Source: Halpernia frigidisoli
GTDB taxonomy: Bacteria > Bacteroidota > Bacteroidia > Flavobacteriales > Weeksellaceae
Direction of reading: 5' to 3'
Length of the DNA: 64,000 nt
Assembly (NCBI RefSeq): GCF_900113805.1
Contig: NZ_FOQT01000005.1
Location: 1 to 64,000 of the forward strand
This document shows, piece by piece, positions 7,535 to 16,687 of the stretch; position 1 is the stretch's first letter; every line of letters starts with the position of its first letter. Below the pieces are notes generated by a model. That model was not told where the DNA came from. It searched no databases and saw nothing but the letters and a program-made list of their open reading frames with translations. Both the position numbers and the translations under genes were made by a program.

Positions 7535-8782
7535 ATGACTTCTTTTATTCAATACGACTCAAAATCAGATTTTTCAATTCATAATATTCCTTTTGGTGTA
7601 GCAGTTTTTAACAATGAATATATTGCCTGCTGTACGCGGATCGGCGATATGGTGGTAGATCTTGCCACGCTTTATGACTTTGGATTTTTAGATAATATTG
7701 AAGGTTTAGACGACAATCTTTTTGAAGCTTACACTTTAAATCTGTTTATAGAACTGGGAAAACCTGTCACAAATGCAGTTCGTTTAAGATTGCAGGAATT
7801 ATTTTCTGAAAATTCTTCTTTGTCTAAAGATGAAAAAAGTATAGCCGACTGTTTTTTTGATCTTGATCAGGTGCAGATGATGATGCCTGTTCACGTTCCA
7901 AATTATACCGATTTTTATTCTAGTATTGAACATGCAACAAATGTTGGCGCCATGTTTCGTGATCCTGAAAATGCATTGTTGCCAAACTGGAAACATATTC
8001 CCGTGGGATATCACGGCAGAGCATCCTCAATTGTAATTTCAGGCGTGGAAATTTTTCGCCCAAAAGGACAAACGAAACCAGTTGGCGCAGATTCACCAAT
8101 TTTCGGTCCATCACAACAACTGGATTTTGAACTTGAAATGGGTTTTATCGTTAATGAAAATACAGAAATGGGCGATTCAATTTCAGTAGAAAAAGCTGAA
8201 GATTCCATTTTTGGGATGGTTTTATTTAACGACTGGTCTGCAAGAGATATTCAATCCTGGGAATACGTGCCGCTCGGGCCATTTTTAGGGAAAAATTTCG
8301 GCTCATCGGTTTCTCCGTGGATCGTGACTTTGGAAGCGCTTGAACCATTCAGAACATCTTCACCAAAGCAGGAACCTGAAGTTTTAGATTATTTAAAATT
8401 TAATGGTGACAAAAACTTTGATATTAATTTAGAAGTTTATTTAAAACCTGAAAACGGCGATGAAAATTTAATTTCAGAAAGTAACTTCAAATATATGTAC
8501 TGGAATATGGCGCAGCAACTTGCGCATCACACGGTAAATGGCTGTAATGTTGAGGTTGGAGATCTTTACGCGTCAGGCACAATTTCCGGGAAAGACAAAT
8601 CTTCTTATGGTTCTATGTTGGAATTAACGTGGCGAGGAACGAATCCTTTAACTTTAAATGACGGCTCAGAAAGAAAATTCATCAATGATAATGACACAAT
8701 TACCATGAAAGGGTGGGCAGAAAAAGATGGAATTCGTGTTGGTTTTGGGGAAGTTTCGGGGAAGATTTTGCCTGCGAAATAA
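7535..8782 (+). CDS. fahA: Fumarylacetoacetase
   Basis: Hydrolyses fumarylacetoacetate to fumarate and acetoacetate, the last step of tyrosine/homogentisate catabolism. The 415-aa length matches the eukaryote-like FAH family. The region YTDFYSSIEHATNVG puts the metal ligand Asp126 and catalytic His133 at the same numbers as mouse FAH. ELEMGFIV supplies the Glu metal ligands and FNDWSARDIQSWEYVPLG the next Asp and substrate-binding loop. It has its own intergenic region, with TATCTTTT at 7501 as a possible -7 box. Confidence 0.96.
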   Translation: MTSFIQYDSKSDFSIHNIPFGVAVFNNEYIACCTRIGDMVVDLATLYDFGFLDNIEGLDDNLFEAYTLNLFIELGKPVTNAVRLRLQELFSENSSLSKDEKSIADCFFDLDQVQMMMPVHVPNYTDFYSSIEHATNVGAMFRDPENALLPNWKHIPVGYHGRASSIVISGVEIFRPKGQTKPVGADSPIFGPSQQLDFELEMGFIVNENTEMGDSISVEKAEDSIFGMVLFNDWSARDIQSWEYVPLGPFLGKNFGSSVSPWIVTLEALEPFRTSSPKQEPEVLDYLKFNGDKNFDINLEVYLKPENGDENLISESNFKYMYWNMAQQLAHHTVNGCNVEVGDLYASGTISGKDKSSYGSMLELTWRGTNPLTLNDGSERKFINDNDTITMKGWAEKDGIRVGFGEVSGKILPAK

Positions 8783-8883
8783 TTTATTAAAACACATAAG
8801 TTTTTTTTACTTATCCTTATTTTAGTTAACATTAGAACACATTAGTTTAGAAAATAGAAAATTCTTTTAACTAAAAAAAATTT

Positions 8884-9300
8884 ATGGAAATTACACAGAA
8901 ATTTATAAATGAATTAACATACAAAATTACGGGAGCATGTATCGAAGTTCATAAAATTGCTGGCGCTGGTTTATTTGAAAATTTTTATCACGAGTGTTTG
9001 AAAAAGGAGTTTGAAATAATTAGCATAAAATATAAATCTGAACTGTCAATTCCGTTTGATTATAAAGGAAAAATGATTGATTGCAAAGTAAAATGCGATT
9101 TCCTTATTGAAGATTTAATCGTTCTGGAAATAAAATCTGTAGCGGATATAAATAATGTTCACCGCGCTCAGACCATGAATTACATGAATTTATTAAAAGT
9201 TCCAAAATCAATTTTGGTGAATTTTAATGTTAACAATATCTATCACGAAGGTCATGAAACCTTCGTCAGCAAATATTTTAGTAATTTAAATAAAACATAA
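8884..9300 (+). CDS. GxxExxY protein
   Basis: A 138-aa soluble protein of the GxxExxY family (TIGR04256). The name motif is seen as GLFENFY around residue 30, preceded by ACIEVHKIAGA. The later core CDFLIEDLIVLEIKSV resembles a PD-(D/E)xK nuclease strand pair (D-x-E-x-K), which suggests a nuclease-like fold. The cellular function of the family is not established. It sits between fahA and a flavin reductase-like gene on the same strand, with modest gaps, and shows no clear functional link to either. Confidence 0.88.
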   Translation: MEITQKFINELTYKITGACIEVHKIAGAGLFENFYHECLKKEFEIISIKYKSELSIPFDYKGKMIDCKVKCDFLIEDLIVLEIKSVADINNVHRAQTMNYMNLLKVPKSILVNFNVNNIYHEGHETFVSKYFSNLNKT

Positions 9301-9432
9301 AACTTTTATATTGCTTCCAAACTAAAATCAAAGTTTTAAATACTAATAATCAAATTTGTTTATAAAACTTATGTGCTTTTATGTTCACTAAAATCGAAGC
9401 TGTCACTAATAAACTAATGTGTAAAATAAACT

Positions 9433-10254
9433 ATGAAATCAATCAACTTAAAAGACCTTAATAATCTCGAATTACAAACTTTATTGCAGACAGCGATCGC
9501 TCCTCGACCAATTGCGCTGGCTTCTACCGTTGATAAAAATGGAAATGTGAATTTGTCACCTTTCAGTTTTTTTAATATTTTTTCGTCAAATCCGCCGGTT
9601 GTTATTTTTTCGCCAGCCAGAAGAGTTCGCGATAATACGACAAAACATACATTAGAAAATCTTTTGGAAGTACCGGAAGTTGTGATTGGAAATGTAAATT
9701 TTGATATGGTGCAGCAGGTTTCTCTCTCTTCCACAGAATATGACGATGGTGTCAATGAATTTGTAAAAACAGGTTTAACCATGAAACCCGCCGATTTGGT
9801 TAAACCGCCATTAATTGTTGAAAGTCCGGTGAATATGGAGTGTAAAGTTTTAGAAATAAAAGCTTTAGGTAAAGAAGGTGGCGCAGGGAATTTGATCATT
9901 TGTGAAGTTTTAAAGGTTCACGTTCGGGAAGAATTTTTAGATGAAAATGAAAAATTAGACCAAAAGAAACTGAATCTCGTATCAAGATTGGGCGGAAACT
10001 GGTATGGAAAAACTTCCGCAGAAACCTTATTTGAAGTGCCAAAACCTTTGGTTAAAAAAGGAATTGGTTATGATCAATTGCCTGATGAAATTAAGAAATC
10101 ATCTGTTTTTACCGGAAATGATCTTGGAATGTTGGCTAATGTTGAAGAACTTCCAAGCGGAAATTTTTCATCTGATTTAGAAATACATAAAAAAGCACAG
10201 AATTTACTTTTAGAAAGTAAAATTTCTGAAGCCTGGACGATTTTAAGACAATAA
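9433..10254 (+). CDS. Flavin reductase family protein (FMN-binding split barrel)
   Basis: A 273-aa protein with the N-terminal flavin reductase-like split barrel: IAPRPIALASTVDKNGNVNL, SFFNIFSSNPPVVIFSPA and a later GNVNFDMVQQ segment. Such proteins bind FMN and either reduce flavin for partner monooxygenases or act as oxidoreductases themselves. The substrate cannot be deduced. The last 60 or so residues are an extra helical tail. It follows the tyrosine catabolism genes on the same strand and ends 3 nt before a convergent hydrolase gene. Confidence 0.85.
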   Translation: MKSINLKDLNNLELQTLLQTAIAPRPIALASTVDKNGNVNLSPFSFFNIFSSNPPVVIFSPARRVRDNTTKHTLENLLEVPEVVIGNVNFDMVQQVSLSSTEYDDGVNEFVKTGLTMKPADLVKPPLIVESPVNMECKVLEIKALGKEGGAGNLIICEVLKVHVREEFLDENEKLDQKKLNLVSRLGGNWYGKTSAETLFEVPKPLVKKGIGYDQLPDEIKKSSVFTGNDLGMLANVEELPSGNFSSDLEIHKKAQNLLLESKISEAWTILRQ

Positions 10255-10257
10255 AAT

Positions 10258-11097
10258 TTAAGCAATATTTTTAAGGAAATCAATCGTGGCATTTACCACA
10301 AAATTCATTGCGACCGGAAGTTTAAAATCCGTCCAGGGTTGTTTGGTATTAAAGGTGTGACCGGTATTTTCCACTAAAATTATTTTGGAATTTTTAATCC
10401 AGTTATTTAAATTCTTTGCATTTGAAGTTTTTACACTTTCGTCATTTTTCCCGTGAATAATTAAAGTTGGAATATTTAAAGATTTTGCGGCTTTTTCAAC
10501 ATCCAGCTTTTCTTTATTTTCCAGATAATTATTTAGAAACTGAATTTTGTGAGGCATTTGCTGCTTCGTTCTGCTGTTAAACGTATTATAAATCCCGGTA
10601 TTTTGCCAATTTTCCAATTGTTCACCGGTTACAAAACGGTTCATGGAATCTACACTTCCCAAAGTAATTAAAGAAGAAATTCTTGAATCTTCCGCCGCTT
10701 TTAAAACGCAAATTCCGCCACCACGAGAATGACCGAGTAAAGTTATTTTAGAAGAATCAACATTTTCGAACTTTGAAAAATGATCAATCACGACATTAAG
10801 ATCATCTAATTCCTGCGTGTAATTATTTTCAGAAAATGCTTCAATATCGCTAAATTCTGAGGTATTTTCTAGGCCAATTCCATTCATAGGAAAATTAAAA
10901 CTAACAAATAAAAAACCTGATTTCGCGAATTTTTCTGCCATTAAATTCCACGCGCCCCAATCTTTAAAACCTTTATAACCATGCGCAAAAATCACCAATG
11001 GTAATTTTTCCGACGTTTCCGGCGTGTAATTGTCCACTAAAAACTTTCTGCCTGTTTTGTTTTCTAAAACTATATTTTGTTCTGTTCTGAATTTCAT
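10258..11097 (-). CDS. Alpha/beta hydrolase (dienelactone hydrolase-like)
   Basis: A 279-aa cytosolic protein with no signal peptide. The serine nucleophile is in LLGHSRGGGICVL (GxSxG, about residues 122-134), the oxyanion region in VIFAHGYKGFKDWGAW, the probable Asp in IIHGKNDESV, and the catalytic His in VENTGHTF. This is the layout of the alpha/beta hydrolase fold, closest in style to prolyl-oligopeptidase or dienelactone-type hydrolases. The substrate is unknown. It is convergent with the flavin reductase-like gene. Confidence 0.85.
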   Translation of the reverse strand: MKFRTEQNIVLENKTGRKFLVDNYTPETSEKLPLVIFAHGYKGFKDWGAWNLMAEKFAKSGFLFVSFNFPMNGIGLENTSEFSDIEAFSENNYTQELDDLNVVIDHFSKFENVDSSKITLLGHSRGGGICVLKAAEDSRISSLITLGSVDSMNRFVTGEQLENWQNTGIYNTFNSRTKQQMPHKIQFLNNYLENKEKLDVEKAAKSLNIPTLIIHGKNDESVKTSNAKNLNNWIKNSKIILVENTGHTFNTKQPWTDFKLPVAMNFVVNATIDFLKNIA

Positions 11098-11132
11098 CTT
11101 TAGATTTTAATAAGCATTAAAGTTAAGAAATA

Positions 11133-11166
11133 AAAAAGCCTTTCAGAGAATATTCTGAAAGGCCTT
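11133..11166 (-). terminator. Rho-independent terminator of the M13 peptidase gene
   Basis: Read on the minus strand, GGCCTTTCAGAATATTCTCT continues into GAAAGGC and a T run. The stem GCCTTTCAGA / TCTGAAAGGC is nearly perfect. It lies directly after the peptidase stop codon. Confidence 0.8.
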
Positions 11167-11183
11167 AAAATTAAATATTAAGA

Positions 11184-13262
11184 TTACCAGATTCTGATTC
11201 TGTCTGCTGGCGCTTTATAAAGTTTGTCACCAGGTTTCAGATCAAACGCTTTTTGGAAAGCATCTAAGTTGATGATCGGACCAAATGCACGGTAATATCC
11301 CGGCGAGTGCGGATCTGTTTTCACCTGATTACTGGTCGCTTTATCCGTAGATTTTGTTCTCCAAACGGTTGCCCAACTCATAAAAAATCTTTGATCCTGA
11401 GTTAATCCAGAGATTTTTCCCGGATTTCCGTGGTCTTTTAAATACATTTGAAGTGCATCGTAGGCTACGGAAGAACCTCCTAAATCGCCAATATTTTCAC
11501 CCATTGTAAATTTACCGTTCACGAAAGTGCCTTTTACGGGTTCATAAGCGCTGTATTGCTCGCCCAATTTTGTAGTTGCTGCGTCAAAGTTTTTTCTGTC
11601 AGCGTCTGTCCACCAGTTATTTAAATTTCCATCTCCGTCAAATTTAGAACCACTGTCATCAAAACCATGAGAAATTTCGTGGCCTATTACGGCACCAATT
11701 CCACCAAAATTTACTGCAGGATCTGCTTTAAAATTAAAAAACGGTGGCTGTAAAATTGCAGCCGGAAAAACGATCTCATTATTTGAAGAACTATAATAAG
11801 CATTCACCGTTTGAGGCGTCATTCCCCACTCAGTTTTATCAACTGGTTTACCGATTTTTTCCAGTTTTTTCTGGTAATTCCAATCTGATACATTTTGTAA
11901 ATTGGAATATAGTGTTCCACCTTCTGATGGTGACTTTAAAGCTAATTTAGAATAATCTTTCCACTTATCCGGATAAGCCACTTTCACGGTAAATTTTGAT
12001 AATTTTTCCTGTGCTTTTTCCTTTGTTACAGGCGACATCCATTGCAAATTGGCAATATGTTCTTTAAATCCTTTTTTTATGTAGCTTATCATAGTTAACA
12101 TTTGCTCTTTCGCCTCAGCTGGAAAATACTTATCAACATATAATTTACCAAAAGCTTCGCCTAAAACGCCATTTACCAAGCCCAAGCCACGTTTATCTAT
12201 TGGTCTTTGCACTTCCTGTCCCTGTAAATATTTAGAATAAAAATCAAATTTCATCTGATCTAATTTTTGGGACAAACTGCCGGCGTTTCCTGAAAGCATA
12301 TTATATTTCATATACTCTTTGATTAACGGCAAATTGCTTTCCGTCATAAAAGAATCCATATTTTTATAATAATTTAGCTCACCGATAATTACTTTGTCAG
12401 TATTTACACCTACGCTTGTAAGATATGTTGGCAAATCAACATTTTTCACCAAACCTTTAAGCTGAGCCATCGTCTCTGGATTATATCTCAAAGTAGCATC
12501 TCTACCCTGCTCTAAAGTCAATAAGTAGGAAGCCAGTTTATTTTCAAATGAAACAATTCTTTCTGAACCTGCACTAGCATCTTTTTCACCTAAAACGTTT
12601 AGCATAGAAGCAACATATTTCTGATATTCTGCTAAAACTTTTGTGTTTGCTTCATTTTTTTTCTGATAGTAATCTTTACCTAAACCCAAACTTGGTCCGC
12701 CTAAGTAAATAGCATTCATATTAGAATTTTTCAAATCTGATGAAACGCCCCAATTATAAAATGGATTATCCCCGGTTTTTGTTGCTTCGATAAGATATTT
12801 TTGAAGATCTCCAATAGAATTTAAAGCATCAATTTTAGCTAAATCAGATTTAATAGGATTTATGCCCTGCTCATCTCTCGTTTTCAAATCAGAAAATGAT
12901 GCATATAGAGCCTGAATTTTTTGTCCTTCAGAACCTGCCGTATATTTTTCGCTTAAAATTTTATTTAAAATTTCCAAGGAAGAATTGTCCGTTTGCTCAC
13001 GCAATTCATTAAAAGAACCCCAACTTGGTTTATCTGATGGAATAACAGCAGTTTTCATCCATCCACCATTAACATAATTATAAAAATCATCCTGTGGTCT
13101 TACCGAAGAATCGCCGTAAGTTAAATTTAAACCAACATCTTTTACATTGGCTGATTTTGTCGTCATTAGTTTAGCATCCTTCATTGGCTTTTTTTGCGCA
13201 TTTGAAAGATTAAAAAATAGAACCGCGGAAAGTGAAAATACACTTATCGTAAATTTTTTCAT
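11184..13262 (-). CDS. M13 family zinc metallopeptidase (neprilysin/PepO-like)
   Basis: A 692-aa exported endopeptidase with a signal peptide ending near NAQKK. The zinc site HExxH is at His528-His532 (GHEISHGFDDSG). The third ligand is Glu589 in GENIGDLGG, and the C-terminal YRAFGPI, NLDAF and IRIW signature of M13 enzymes is intact. The N-terminal M13 domain begins with RPQDDFYNYVNGGW. These enzymes cut oligopeptides in the periplasm or at the cell surface. It is a single gene with its own terminator, divergent from the next gene. Confidence 0.95.
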   Translation of the reverse strand: MKKFTISVFSLSAVLFFNLSNAQKKPMKDAKLMTTKSANVKDVGLNLTYGDSSVRPQDDFYNYVNGGWMKTAVIPSDKPSWGSFNELREQTDNSSLEILNKILSEKYTAGSEGQKIQALYASFSDLKTRDEQGINPIKSDLAKIDALNSIGDLQKYLIEATKTGDNPFYNWGVSSDLKNSNMNAIYLGGPSLGLGKDYYQKKNEANTKVLAEYQKYVASMLNVLGEKDASAGSERIVSFENKLASYLLTLEQGRDATLRYNPETMAQLKGLVKNVDLPTYLTSVGVNTDKVIIGELNYYKNMDSFMTESNLPLIKEYMKYNMLSGNAGSLSQKLDQMKFDFYSKYLQGQEVQRPIDKRGLGLVNGVLGEAFGKLYVDKYFPAEAKEQMLTMISYIKKGFKEHIANLQWMSPVTKEKAQEKLSKFTVKVAYPDKWKDYSKLALKSPSEGGTLYSNLQNVSDWNYQKKLEKIGKPVDKTEWGMTPQTVNAYYSSSNNEIVFPAAILQPPFFNFKADPAVNFGGIGAVIGHEISHGFDDSGSKFDGDGNLNNWWTDADRKNFDAATTKLGEQYSAYEPVKGTFVNGKFTMGENIGDLGGSSVAYDALQMYLKDHGNPGKISGLTQDQRFFMSWATVWRTKSTDKATSNQVKTDPHSPGYYRAFGPIINLDAFQKAFDLKPGDKLYKAPADRIRIW

Positions 13263-13319
13263 TTAAAAAGTAAATTATAATATTAGTATTTGATATATAG
13301 TAAAGATAATTAAAAAATT

Positions 13320-13327
13320 TATATTTG
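13320..13327 (+). promoter_or_regulatory. Candidate -7 box (TATATTTG)
   Basis: An exact TAnnTTTG match 11 nt before the start of the NAD(P)-binding protein gene. No clear TTTG is seen at the ideal upstream distance. On the opposite strand the same spacer contains TATCTTTA, which may serve the peptidase gene. Confidence 0.45.
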
Positions 13328-13338
13328 AAGAAAACTTT

Positions 13339-13992
13339 ATGAAAGCATTAGTATTGGGCGCGACAGGCGCGACAGGTAAAGATTTAACAAAATTGTTACT
13401 GGAAGATCAGGATTTTTCTGAAGTTCATCTTTTCGTAAGAAATAACATAAAATCTGAAACTAAAAAATGTAAAATACACGTTGTTGACTTTGATCAACCA
13501 AAAAACTGGCAACATCTGGTGACTGGCGATGTCGCTTTTTCATGTATGGGAACGACTTTAAAAGACGCTGGAAGCAAGGAAGCACAGAGAAAAGTTGATT
13601 ATGATTATCAGTTAAATTTCGCAGAAGCAGCAAAAAATAATGGTGTAGAAGATTTTATCCTGGTTTCAGTTTATGGAGCAGATTCAGGATCGAAGTTATT
13701 TTACAATCGGATCAAAGGCGAACTGGAAGACGCAGTTAAAAAATTAAATTTTGAGAAAACTACCTATTTTCAACCGGGAATTCTGGAGCGTAAAAACAGT
13801 GAAAGATCGGTCGAAGTTTTAAGCATAAAAGCTTTGAATTTTGTGAATAAATTAGGCTTATTCAAAAGTCAAAAACCATTGCCAACATCAGTTTTAGCAA
13901 AAGCAATGGTCAACGCAGCAAAAATAAAATCAAAAGGTTTTTCTGAAATAAAACTTTCCGCTATCTTCAATTTTGCTGAAAAAATTAAATAA
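13339..13992 (+). CDS. NAD(P)H-binding short-chain oxidoreductase-like protein
   Basis: A 217-aa Rossmann-fold protein starting with the dinucleotide-binding motif LGATGATGKDL. It has a mid-region SCMGTTLKDAGSKEAQRKVDYD and FILVSVYGADSGSKLFYNRIKGELE, the pattern of HTATIP2/YwnB-like atypical SDR proteins, with a Y-x3-K pair. The reaction is unknown. It is divergent from the M13 peptidase gene and ends at a bidirectional terminator shared with the glutathione peroxidase gene. Confidence 0.85.
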   Translation: MKALVLGATGATGKDLTKLLLEDQDFSEVHLFVRNNIKSETKKCKIHVVDFDQPKNWQHLVTGDVAFSCMGTTLKDAGSKEAQRKVDYDYQLNFAEAAKNNGVEDFILVSVYGADSGSKLFYNRIKGELEDAVKKLNFEKTTYFQPGILERKNSERSVEVLSIKALNFVNKLGLFKSQKPLPTSVLAKAMVNAAKIKSKGFSEIKLSAIFNFAEKIK

Positions 13993-13997
13993 AAAAA

Positions 13998-14017
13998 ACC
14001 GGCTAAATCGCCGGTTA
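13998..14017. terminator. Bidirectional terminator
   Basis: The perfect stem AACCGGC / GCCGGTT has a 6-nt loop, A-rich DNA on its left and T-containing DNA on its right. It lies between two convergent genes. Confidence 0.7.
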
Positions 14018-14036
14018 CTATTTTGAAGACAAAATA

Positions 14037-14636
14037 TTATTGAAAATATTTGGTGATTTTTTCACTTGTTGGTTTTGTAGTGCTTATAAAACTGTCAACC
14101 AAATGTCCGTTTTCATCAACTAAGAATTTTGTGAAATTCCATAAAATAGTTGTGTTTTTTACGCCGTTTAAATCTTTATTAGTTAAATATTTAAAAATCG
14201 GCGCAATATCGTCACCTTTCACTGATACTTTTGACGCCATCGGAAAAGTTACACCATAATTTCTGGTGCAAAATGTACTGATTTCCTTATCACTTCCCGG
14301 TTCCTGACCTCCAAAATTATTCGCAGGAAAACCAATAACAACAACTTTATCTTTATATTGCTCAGCAACTTTTTCAAGATCAGCATATTGTGGTGTGAAT
14401 CCGCACTCCGAAGCTGTATTTACAATTAAAATTTTCTTGCCTTTATAATCAGCAAAATTTATTGTTTTTCCTTCTTCTAAACCTGAAACTTTAAAATCAT
14501 AGATTGATTCTGGTTTTACAACTGATTCAGATTTCGTCATCGTTTCATCTTTTGCCATTGGTTTATCTTTTTTTTGTCCCGTACAATTCTGTAGAAATGC
14601 ACCTGCACTTAGCAGTAAAATGAATATTTTTTTCAT
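14037..14636 (-). CDS. Glutathione peroxidase family protein (exported)
   Basis: A 199-aa thiol peroxidase. The core starts near residue 43 (SIYDFKVSGLEEGKTINFAD). The peroxidatic cysteine is Cys78 in NTASECGFTPQY, followed by the FPANNFGGQEPGS motif (Gln) and ILWNFTKFLVDENG (Trp-Asn) of the catalytic tetrad. A 17-residue hydrophobic N-terminus and a Cys at residue 18 (FLQNC) suggest a lipoprotein, though the lipobox is not ideal. A Lys/Glu linker follows. It probably reduces peroxides in the periplasm using thioredoxin-like donors. Confidence 0.9.
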   Translation of the reverse strand: MKKIFILLLSAGAFLQNCTGQKKDKPMAKDETMTKSESVVKPESIYDFKVSGLEEGKTINFADYKGKKILIVNTASECGFTPQYADLEKVAEQYKDKVVVIGFPANNFGGQEPGSDKEISTFCTRNYGVTFPMASKVSVKGDDIAPIFKYLTNKDLNGVKNTTILWNFTKFLVDENGHLVDSFISTTKPTSEKITKYFQ

Positions 14637-14654
14637 ATTATTTATTTTAAAAAT

Positions 14655-15320
14655 TTATTTAAATTTAAAAGTATTGTCAGGAAACTGCCTGTTGGTTTCA
14701 ATTTTATTTACCAGCATCACATAATCGCCATCTTTTTTAGGTGATGAAGATTCAATCCTGAAAGGCATTAAAAATGAACCAACTTTTCGATAATCGGAAT
14801 AACTTAGAGATTCATCTTTTTTAATTTCCTTTAAAAGCATCGAAGTTTTAACATCAAAATAATAAATGGTTTTATTTACATTTTTCGTTAGTTCTACTTT
14901 GTAGCAGACATTTTCACCAATTTTTTCTTTACCCTGAAATTCCGCAGTAAAACCTTTATTTTCATAATCAATAAAGTCATTATCAAAACTTTCCGGTTTA
15001 TAATTTTCATAAACCTGAATTTTATTCGTCGCGTAATTCATCGCATAACCTTTGTCACCGTCAAAACCCTCGATAGCTGTATCTTTCTTTCCCATTGTAA
15101 TAACAGTTTTGGTCAGATTTGGTCGCTGTTGGTAAATTTTGATCGGATAAATATCATTAATTCCCAATGACACTTTTCCTTGTAAAAGAATGGAATTTAA
15201 AAGCTTCCAGTTAGTAATACCGCCCGAAAGTTCTAAGTTTTGATCAATAATTTCTTTTGCAGACTGCGAAAATATTAATGCGCTAAATATAAGACTGAAT
15301 AAAATGGTTAACTTCTTCAT
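14655..15320 (-). CDS. Periplasmic LolA-like / lipoprotein-sorting-like protein, unknown role
   Basis: A 221-aa protein with a signal peptide (MKKLTILFSLIFSALIFSQS). The mature start AKEIIDQNLELSGGITNWKLL and the long antiparallel beta pattern, with KTSMLLKEIKKDES and SDYRKVGSFLMPFRIE, resemble the LolA/LppX-like lipid-binding fold that is abundant in Bacteroidota. It has a distant look-alike in this window at 56599-57303. It lies 18 nt upstream of the glutathione peroxidase gene, so co-transcription is likely. The assignment is by fold pattern only. Confidence 0.65.
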   Translation of the reverse strand: MKKLTILFSLIFSALIFSQSAKEIIDQNLELSGGITNWKLLNSILLQGKVSLGINDIYPIKIYQQRPNLTKTVITMGKKDTAIEGFDGDKGYAMNYATNKIQVYENYKPESFDNDFIDYENKGFTAEFQGKEKIGENVCYKVELTKNVNKTIYYFDVKTSMLLKEIKKDESLSYSDYRKVGSFLMPFRIESSSPKKDGDYVMLVNKIETNRQFPDNTFKFK

Positions 15321-15415
15321 TAAACTACTAAAAACGTTGAAAATAAATTTAAAGGTAAATCGTAATTGTCAAATATAGTTATTAAATAAAATACGAAAGT
15401 TGTTAAAAATCAGTT

Positions 15416-16150
15416 TTAAGATTTTTTTATGAGTAAAGCGCGCGCTTTTTCCAGATCTTCGGGAACATCAATTCCAATACCGACGAAATCGGTTTCTATC
15501 ATTTTGATTTTCATGCCGTATTCTAAATATCTGATGCATTCTATTTTTTCGGAAATTTCCAAGGGACGCATTTTTAATTCTGTAAATTTTAAAAGCGCAT
15601 CTTTTCGAAACGCATAGACACCAATATGTTTAAAATATTCTGTCGCTTTTGACATTTCTCTTGGATAAGGAATTACAGACCGGCTAAAATAAAGCGCAAA
15701 ACCATCTTGATCCGTAATAACTTTCACATTATTAGGATCAGAAATTTCCTTTACGTCAAACATTTTAGTTTTAAGTGAAGCTAAAGAAATCTCATTATTT
15801 TTATCAGATTTAAAAACTGAAATTAATTCTTTTAAGGGTTTTTTATTTAAAAAAGGTTCATCTCCCTGAACATTTACAACAATATCACAGTCGATATTTT
15901 TTACGGCTTCTGCAATTCGGTCGCTTCCAGTTTCATGTTTTTGGGTAAAGACTGCTTTGCCACCATTTTTTTCAATTTCCTTTAAAATAATCTGGGAATC
16001 AGTGGCTACAAAAACCTCATCGAATAATTTTGTCGCAACGACATTTTCGTAAGTGGTAGAAATAACTGTTTTATTACCAAGTATTTCCATTAACTTTCCA
16101 GGAAATCTTGTGGCTTCAAATCTTGCAGGAATGACGGCTATTATTTTCAT
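15416..16150 (-). CDS. kdsB: 3-deoxy-manno-octulosonate cytidylyltransferase
   Basis: Activates Kdo as CMP-Kdo for lipopolysaccharide inner core synthesis. The 244-aa length is typical. Visible signatures are [16 protein letters not shown] at the N-terminus (nucleotide-binding RxxSxRxPGK variant), [33 protein letters not shown] and [17 protein letters not shown]-terminal [13 protein letters not shown] closes the domain. It is a single gene on the minus strand, and its presence confirms a Gram-negative envelope. Confidence 0.96.
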   Translation of the reverse strand: MKIIAVIPARFEATRFPGKLMEILGNKTVISTTYENVVATKLFDEVFVATDSQIILKEIEKNGGKAVFTQKHETGSDRIAEAVKNIDCDIVVNVQGDEPFLNKKPLKELISVFKSDKNNEISLASLKTKMFDVKEISDPNNVKVITDQDGFALYFSRSVIPYPREMSKATEYFKHIGVYAFRKDALLKFTELKMRPLEISEKIECIRYLEYGMKIKMIETDFVGIGIDVPEDLEKARALLIKKS

Positions 16151-16213
16151 TTGGAATATTTATGCTTTTAAAGATCAATAAAATTGACCAGCGCTTGTTC
16201 TAAGAATTTAAAT

Positions 16214-16678
16214 TTATGAGTATTTTTTTAGAATATTTTCCAGTCGTTCATCAGGTTCATAATCTAAAACGTCCACCAATTTTACTTTTTTAAAATCCGG
16301 ATGAATGGTATTTAAAATATAGTTGAAATTTTCCGGTAAAACAGAAGAGGGAACTTTTAGAATTAGATTTTTTTGAAGGTCATACCAAACATTTCCGATT
16401 TCTTGAAGTTCTGAATACGCATCTAATTCCCGCCAACTTTTAGGTAATTTTTTAATATCAACTTCTTCTATTTTTTTACTTAAAACTTCGATGATCATGA
16501 TTTTATAATCATTGTTAAAACCAGAACCGGCACGGTAAATCATGTTTTTTAAAAGAGCCAATGAAATATTTTCTGAAGTATATAAAACCATTTTTCCATC
16601 ACTATTCCACCTTCCTGAAAATCCACTTACAGATAGATTTTGAGTAAATTTTTTGTGAGCGATTCGGTATAACAGCAT
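16214..16678 (-). CDS. RES domain toxin (type II TA), altered catalytic residue
   Basis: A 154-aa RES-domain protein. The family consumes NAD+ and is toxic unless bound by an Xre-type antitoxin. Recognisable motifs are LLYRIAHKKF at the N-terminus, GRWNSDGKMVLYTSENISLA (Arg23, Tyr33) and VPSSVLPENFNYILN near residues 119-133 (the Ser/Asn motif). The position where family members usually have the conserved Glu (ALLE) reads ALLKN here, giving Lys44 from codon AAA, one base from GAA. Activity may therefore be reduced or lost. It lies 9 nt after its antitoxin gene. Confidence 0.85.
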   Translation of the reverse strand: MLLYRIAHKKFTQNLSVSGFSGRWNSDGKMVLYTSENISLALLKNMIYRAGSGFNNDYKIMIIEVLSKKIEEVDIKKLPKSWRELDAYSELQEIGNVWYDLQKNLILKVPSSVLPENFNYILNTIHPDFKKVKLVDVLDYEPDERLENILKKYS

Positions 16679-16687
16679 TTAAAAAAA

